Source: Hymenobacter sp. BT559 (GTDB lineage: Bacteria > Bacteroidota > Bacteroidia > Cytophagales > Hymenobacteraceae). From it: a stretch of DNA of 64,000 bases. Below the pieces are notes generated by a model. That model had not been told where the DNA came from and ran no database searches. It was given only the letters and a program-made list of their open reading frames with translations. Where the stretch lies: positions 265,323 through 329,322 of the forward strand of contig NZ_JAGETY010000006.1 in assembly GCF_017571525.1 (NCBI RefSeq). The letters run 5' to 3'. Shown piece after piece: positions 61,248-64,000 of this stretch (positions are counted from its first letter, which is position 1; every line of letters starts with the position of its first letter). The translations under genes and the position numbers were made by a program.

Positions 61248-61880
61248 ATGGAAAATCCCGTTATCATTCTGGGCGCGCAGGCCATCGGCACCGCCGCGCT
61301 GGATGCTTTTTTATCCAATGACGTGGTCGTGTATTGCCTGCTCGACGACGACCCCAAGCTGCACAACACCGAGCTGCTCGACGTGCCCGTGATGGGCAAC
61401 ACCGACGACGGCGAGCTGCTGAAGCTGCTGGGCAAAAAGTGTGAAGTATTTGTGGCCACCGAAGATGCCGCCAGCCGCCGCAGCCTCGCCAAAATGCTGC
61501 GCGATGAGTACGAAGTAGTCCCCGTCAATAGCATTCACCAGCGGGCCAGCGTATCGGCGCACGCCGAGCTGGGCCACGGCAACTACGTAGGTCCCAATGC
61601 GGTAGTGGCTGCCACTGCCAAGCTGGGCGAAGGCGTTTTAGTTGGTCCGAATGCCGTGGTTGAAGGCCAGGCTAGCGTGGGCGACTATGCCCAGCTAGGC
61701 AGCGGTGCCCAGATTGGGGTAGGGGCCAGCGTGGGGGCCAACGCCTTCGTGGGCGCCGGTGCCGTGCTGGTGGCTGGTGTAAAAGTGGGCGACAAAGCCC
61801 GCGTGGGCGCCGGCTCGGTAGTAGTGGCCGACGTGCCCGGCGGCCAAACCGTATTCGGCAACCCGGCCAAGCAAGTGTAA
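61248..61880 (+). CDS. NeuD-like sugar O-acyltransferase (left-handed beta-helix)
   Basis: The protein has 210 residues from the ATG at 61248; the open frame from 61191 overlaps the preceding gene. The N-terminal Rossmann-like domain has VIILGAQAIGTAALDAFLSN. A hexapeptide beta-helix fills the C-terminal half (GNYVGPNAVVAATAKLGEGV, VGDYAQLGSGAQIGVGASVGA), ending QTVFGNPAKQV. This is the NeuD/PglD fold, which acylates nucleotide sugars or sialic acids. The substrate is not known. It follows the membrane protein by 35 bp and may be in its operon or have its own near-leaderless promoter at 61233-61240. Confidence 0.85.
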   Translation: MENPVIILGAQAIGTAALDAFLSNDVVVYCLLDDDPKLHNTELLDVPVMGNTDDGELLKLLGKKCEVFVATEDAASRRSLAKMLRDEYEVVPVNSIHQRASVSAHAELGHGNYVGPNAVVAATAKLGEGVLVGPNAVVEGQASVGDYAQLGSGAQIGVGASVGANAFVGAGAVLVAGVKVGDKARVGAGSVVVADVPGGQTVFGNPAKQV

Positions 61881-61882
61881 TT

Positions 61883-61917
61883 TTAGCTGTTAGCCATTAG
61901 CTGTTAGCTGTTAGCTG
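61883..61917 (+). repeat. heptamer tandem repeat, TTAGCTG x5
   Basis: Five tandem 7-bp units, TTAGCTG with one variant TTAGCCA. A partly complementary run (GCTAGCAGTTACTAGCCAATAGC) lies at 61945-61970 and could form a stem with it. It lies just after the stop codon at 61880. Confidence 0.75.
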
Positions 61918-61976
61918 TTGTTTGAGGCTCATGGCAAAAGCTACTAGCTAGCAGTTACTAGCCAATAGCTTAAAAG

Positions 61977-62918
61977 ATGTATCAAGTCCTTCTTTATTAC
62001 TGCTATACTCAGCTCGACAACCCCGAGCAGTTCCGCGACGAGCACCACCGCCTGTGCCTCGACCTGGACTTGCGCGGCCGTATCATCGTGGCCGCCGAGG
62101 GGCTGAACGGCACCGTGTCGGGCACCCGCGAGGCGTGCGCCGCCTACATGGCCGCTGTGAAGGCCGACCCGCGCTTCGCGGCCCTGGAGTTTAAGATTGA
62201 TGAGGTGGCTAGCCATGCCTTTCAAAAGCTGCACGTGCGCGTGAAGCCCGAAATCGTGCACAGCAGCCTGCACCATATGCGGCCCCACGAAAAAACTGGC
62301 CAGCACCTGAGCCCGCAGGAATTCAAGGAATTGAAAGACCGCGCCGACGTGGTGGTCGTTGATGTGCGCTCCGATTACGAATACAACCTCGGCCGCTTCA
62401 AAAATGCCGTGACGTTGGATATTGAGAATTTTCGCGACTTTCCCGAGCGCGTCGAGCGTCTGGAGCAGTTCAAGGATAAAAAGATTCTGACGTACTGCAC
62501 CGGCGGCGTAAAGTGCGAAAAGGCCACTGCCTTTTTGCTGGAGCAGGGCTTCGAAAACGTGTACCAGCTGCACGGCGGCATTATTAAGTATGGCCACGAA
62601 GTGGGCGGCGAAGACTTTGAAGGCCAGTGCTACGTATTCGACGGCCGCGTAGCCGTCGATGTCAACACGGTGAACCCCAGCGTTATCTCACGCTGCCGCC
62701 ATTGCCAGCAGCCTTCGGCCCGCATGGTCAACTGCGCCAACCCGCACTGCAACGACCACCTGCCACTTTGCGAAAGCTGCGGCGAGGCGCTGGGCGGCGC
62801 TTGCTCGGAGGCCTGCGCCGCGCACCCCGACAAGCGTCCCTACGACGGCACTGGCACTTACCCCAAGCAAAGCAACCATTATACCCCCGCGCAGGGTCTG
62901 GCTTCGTACCGGGGCTAG
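61977..62918 (+). CDS. trhO: tRNA uridine(34) hydroxylase TrhO
   Basis: The protein has 313 residues. The start MYQVLLYYCYTQL and IIVAAEGLNGTVSGT are signatures of TrhO (YceA). A rhodanese domain follows with the catalytic loop LTYCTGGVKCEKA (Cys174) at about 120-215. The C-terminal 80 residues hold a Cys/His-rich set (SRCRHCQQPSARMVNCANPHC, CESCGEA), probably a zinc site. It hydroxylates U34 of certain tRNAs. It is preceded by a heptamer-repeat region. Start ATG at 61977. Confidence 0.94.
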   Translation: MYQVLLYYCYTQLDNPEQFRDEHHRLCLDLDLRGRIIVAAEGLNGTVSGTREACAAYMAAVKADPRFAALEFKIDEVASHAFQKLHVRVKPEIVHSSLHHMRPHEKTGQHLSPQEFKELKDRADVVVVDVRSDYEYNLGRFKNAVTLDIENFRDFPERVERLEQFKDKKILTYCTGGVKCEKATAFLLEQGFENVYQLHGGIIKYGHEVGGEDFEGQCYVFDGRVAVDVNTVNPSVISRCRHCQQPSARMVNCANPHCNDHLPLCESCGEALGGACSEACAAHPDKRPYDGTGTYPKQSNHYTPAQGLASYRG

Positions 62919-63034
62919 CTGCTGCCCAGACGCATTGGTTTTGGCAAGTGCACCAGCACCATGCTGCGCTACCTATTTCGTTCTGCTGCGATTGCTACGC
63001 TCGCAAGAACAGCTACTACTTGACGCCTGAAAAC

Positions 63035-63904
63035 ATGATTCCTGAATCCGAGCTCATCCTGAATGCTGACGGCACGATTTACCACCTCAATCTGCTGCCC
63101 GACCATATTTCTGATACCATCCTGACTGTGGGCGACCCGGCCCGGGTGACGCAGGTGAGCCGGCATTTCGACTCCATTGAGTTTGAGGGCACACACCGCG
63201 AGTTTGTAACCCACGTGGGCTACTACCGCGGCAAGCGCCTCACGGTGCTGAGCACCGGCATGGGCACCGACAACATCGATATCGTGCTAAACGAGCTCGA
63301 TGCGCTGGTAAACATCGACTTTATGTCGCGCACGGTGCGCCCGGTAGAAGAACGCCTGAGCCTACGCATCATTCGGCTGGGCACCAGCGGCAGCTTGCAG
63401 GCCGATGTGCCGGTGGGCTCATTGCTGGCCACCCAGCATGCCGTGGGGCTCGACTCGCTCATGCAGTTCTACCCCCTAGTAGAAACCGGCCTTGAAACGC
63501 AGGTAGCCAAGGACTTGCAGCAGTCGCTAGCCCTGCCTTTCGCACCCTATGTGGTGCGAGGCTCCGACTTGCTGCGTGAGCAGCTGGCCGCTGACCTGCT
63601 CGTCGGCAACACCGTGACCTGCCCCGGCTTCTACGGCCCGCAGGGCCGCCGCCTGCGCCTCGACCTGCGCCAGCCCGACTACATGCAGCGCCTCCAGGAC
63701 TTCCGTCACCAGAGCTCAGAGGGCGATTTCCGCCTCTCCAACTTTGAGATGGAAACGGCTGGCTACTACGCGCTAGGGCAACTGCTGGGCCACGAGGTGC
63801 TCAGCCTCAATGCAATAGTGGCCAACCGTGCCACTGGCGAATTTGCCAAAAACGCGGGCGATATCGTCGACACGCTCATCGCCCGCACGCTGGCTTTAGT
63901 CTGA
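63035..63904 (+). CDS. uridine phosphorylase-like nucleoside phosphorylase
   Basis: The protein has 289 residues from the ATG at 63035; the longer open frame from 62627 overlaps trhO. The phosphate and base motifs are LTVGDPARVTQVSRHFD, TGMGTDNIDIVLNEL, IRLGTSGSLQADV and FEMETAGYYALGQLLG, as in the NP-I family. This group includes uridine phosphorylase in pyrimidine salvage. The hexameric form is suggested by length. The TGA stop at 63902-63904 is inside the repeat at 63901-63951. Confidence 0.9.
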   Translation: MIPESELILNADGTIYHLNLLPDHISDTILTVGDPARVTQVSRHFDSIEFEGTHREFVTHVGYYRGKRLTVLSTGMGTDNIDIVLNELDALVNIDFMSRTVRPVEERLSLRIIRLGTSGSLQADVPVGSLLATQHAVGLDSLMQFYPLVETGLETQVAKDLQQSLALPFAPYVVRGSDLLREQLAADLLVGNTVTCPGFYGPQGRRLRLDLRQPDYMQRLQDFRHQSSEGDFRLSNFEMETAGYYALGQLLGHEVLSLNAIVANRATGEFAKNAGDIVDTLIARTLALV

Positions 63905-63951
63905 ACCACGGATTCGGACGGATTTTTCGGATTAGTCGGATTTTGTGGACG
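63901..63951 (+). repeat. ACCACGGATT repeat, copy C (over the phosphorylase stop codon)
   Basis: 51-bp unit almost identical to copies A and B at 21.5-21.7 kb (one extra G). It starts with the stop codon TGA of the gene at 63035-63904. Any inverted partner would lie beyond the window end. Confidence 0.88.
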
Positions 63952-64000
63952 AGTATTTAGCCATTTGTTTCGTTAGCCTCTTAAAAGAGCCAGCCTAAGC

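Noticed and set aside
62627..63034. 136-codon N-terminal extension of the nucleoside phosphorylase
   Set aside because: It overlaps trhO in another frame and the family start fits the ATG at 63035.
1..64000. Search by eye for tRNA, rRNA, CRISPR and IS elements
   Set aside because: No cloverleaf-like TTCGAAT-type blocks, regularly spaced repeats or transposase frames were found.

Overview
The window reads as a chromosomal segment of a GC-rich member of the Bacteroidota, most likely Hymenobacter or a close relative (Cytophagales, Hymenobacteraceae). The reasons are a type IX secretion C-terminal domain on a secreted protease, a PorE-like OmpA protein, several families typical of Bacteroidota (DUF3822, DUF2851, DUF4199, DUF1573, fused IcmF mutase), candidate TAnnTTTG promoter boxes lying a few bases before start codons, almost no Shine-Dalgarno sites, and frequent TTG or GTG starts. 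The genus is inference. I found no rRNA, tRNA, CRISPR array, complete IS element or prophage.

Layout. 1-2.0 kb: edge-truncated ThuA-like protein and an exported M20 peptidase. 2.0-4.0 kb: accessory patch with the 3' end of an MFS transporter between two copies of a palindromic repeat, then an AT-rich frameshifted gene of unknown function. 4.0-8.5 kb: IcmF, a SUKH-type protein, a GlcG-like protein. 8.8-18.6 kb: lepA, an MscS channel, folD, queE, the PorE-like protein, a Spy-like protein and a DUF4177 gene broken by one stop codon. 18.7-24.8 kb (minus strand): citrate synthase, mnmE, a DtxR-type regulator, fabH, a glycosyltransferase. 24.9-31.5 kb: dapD, msrA, hydroxyacyl-CoA dehydrogenase, small membrane proteins, an ABC-F ATPase. 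31.6-38.8 kb: coaD with DUF3822, Nudix, DUF4126, thioesterase, RecD-like helicase, DUF1573, cytidine deaminase. 38.9-42.0 kb: operon of a saccharopine dehydrogenase-like protein with an ABC exporter pair. 42.0-51.1 kb (minus strand): trmN6, GyrI-like protein, a second frameshifted gene, rnhA, class V aminotransferase, T9SS metalloprotease, aroQ, GH95 fucosidase. 51.2-64 kb (plus strand): xerD, large membrane protein, ftsK, lolA, DUF2851 cluster, trhO, nucleoside phosphorylase.

Most genes are single housekeeping units separated by strong hairpin terminators. Clear co-transcribed groups are the dehydrogenase/permease/ATPase set at 38.9-42.0 kb and DUF2851/membrane protein/NeuD-like acyltransferase at 58.6-61.9 kb.

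The most distinctive feature is a set of short inverted-repeat elements that sit directly against genes and in several cases supply a start or stop codon (mnmE, the 52.3 kb membrane protein, folD, the last phosphorylase). The window also holds three genes broken by one small lesion: a T8 run near 3.6 kb, an in-frame TAG at 18484, and a short A run near 43.5 kb. I do not see a complete new defence or metabolic system. The strongest leads are the repeat/gene-end overlaps, the AT-rich patch at 2.6-3.9 kb, and a terminator in the queE leader that looks like an attenuator.
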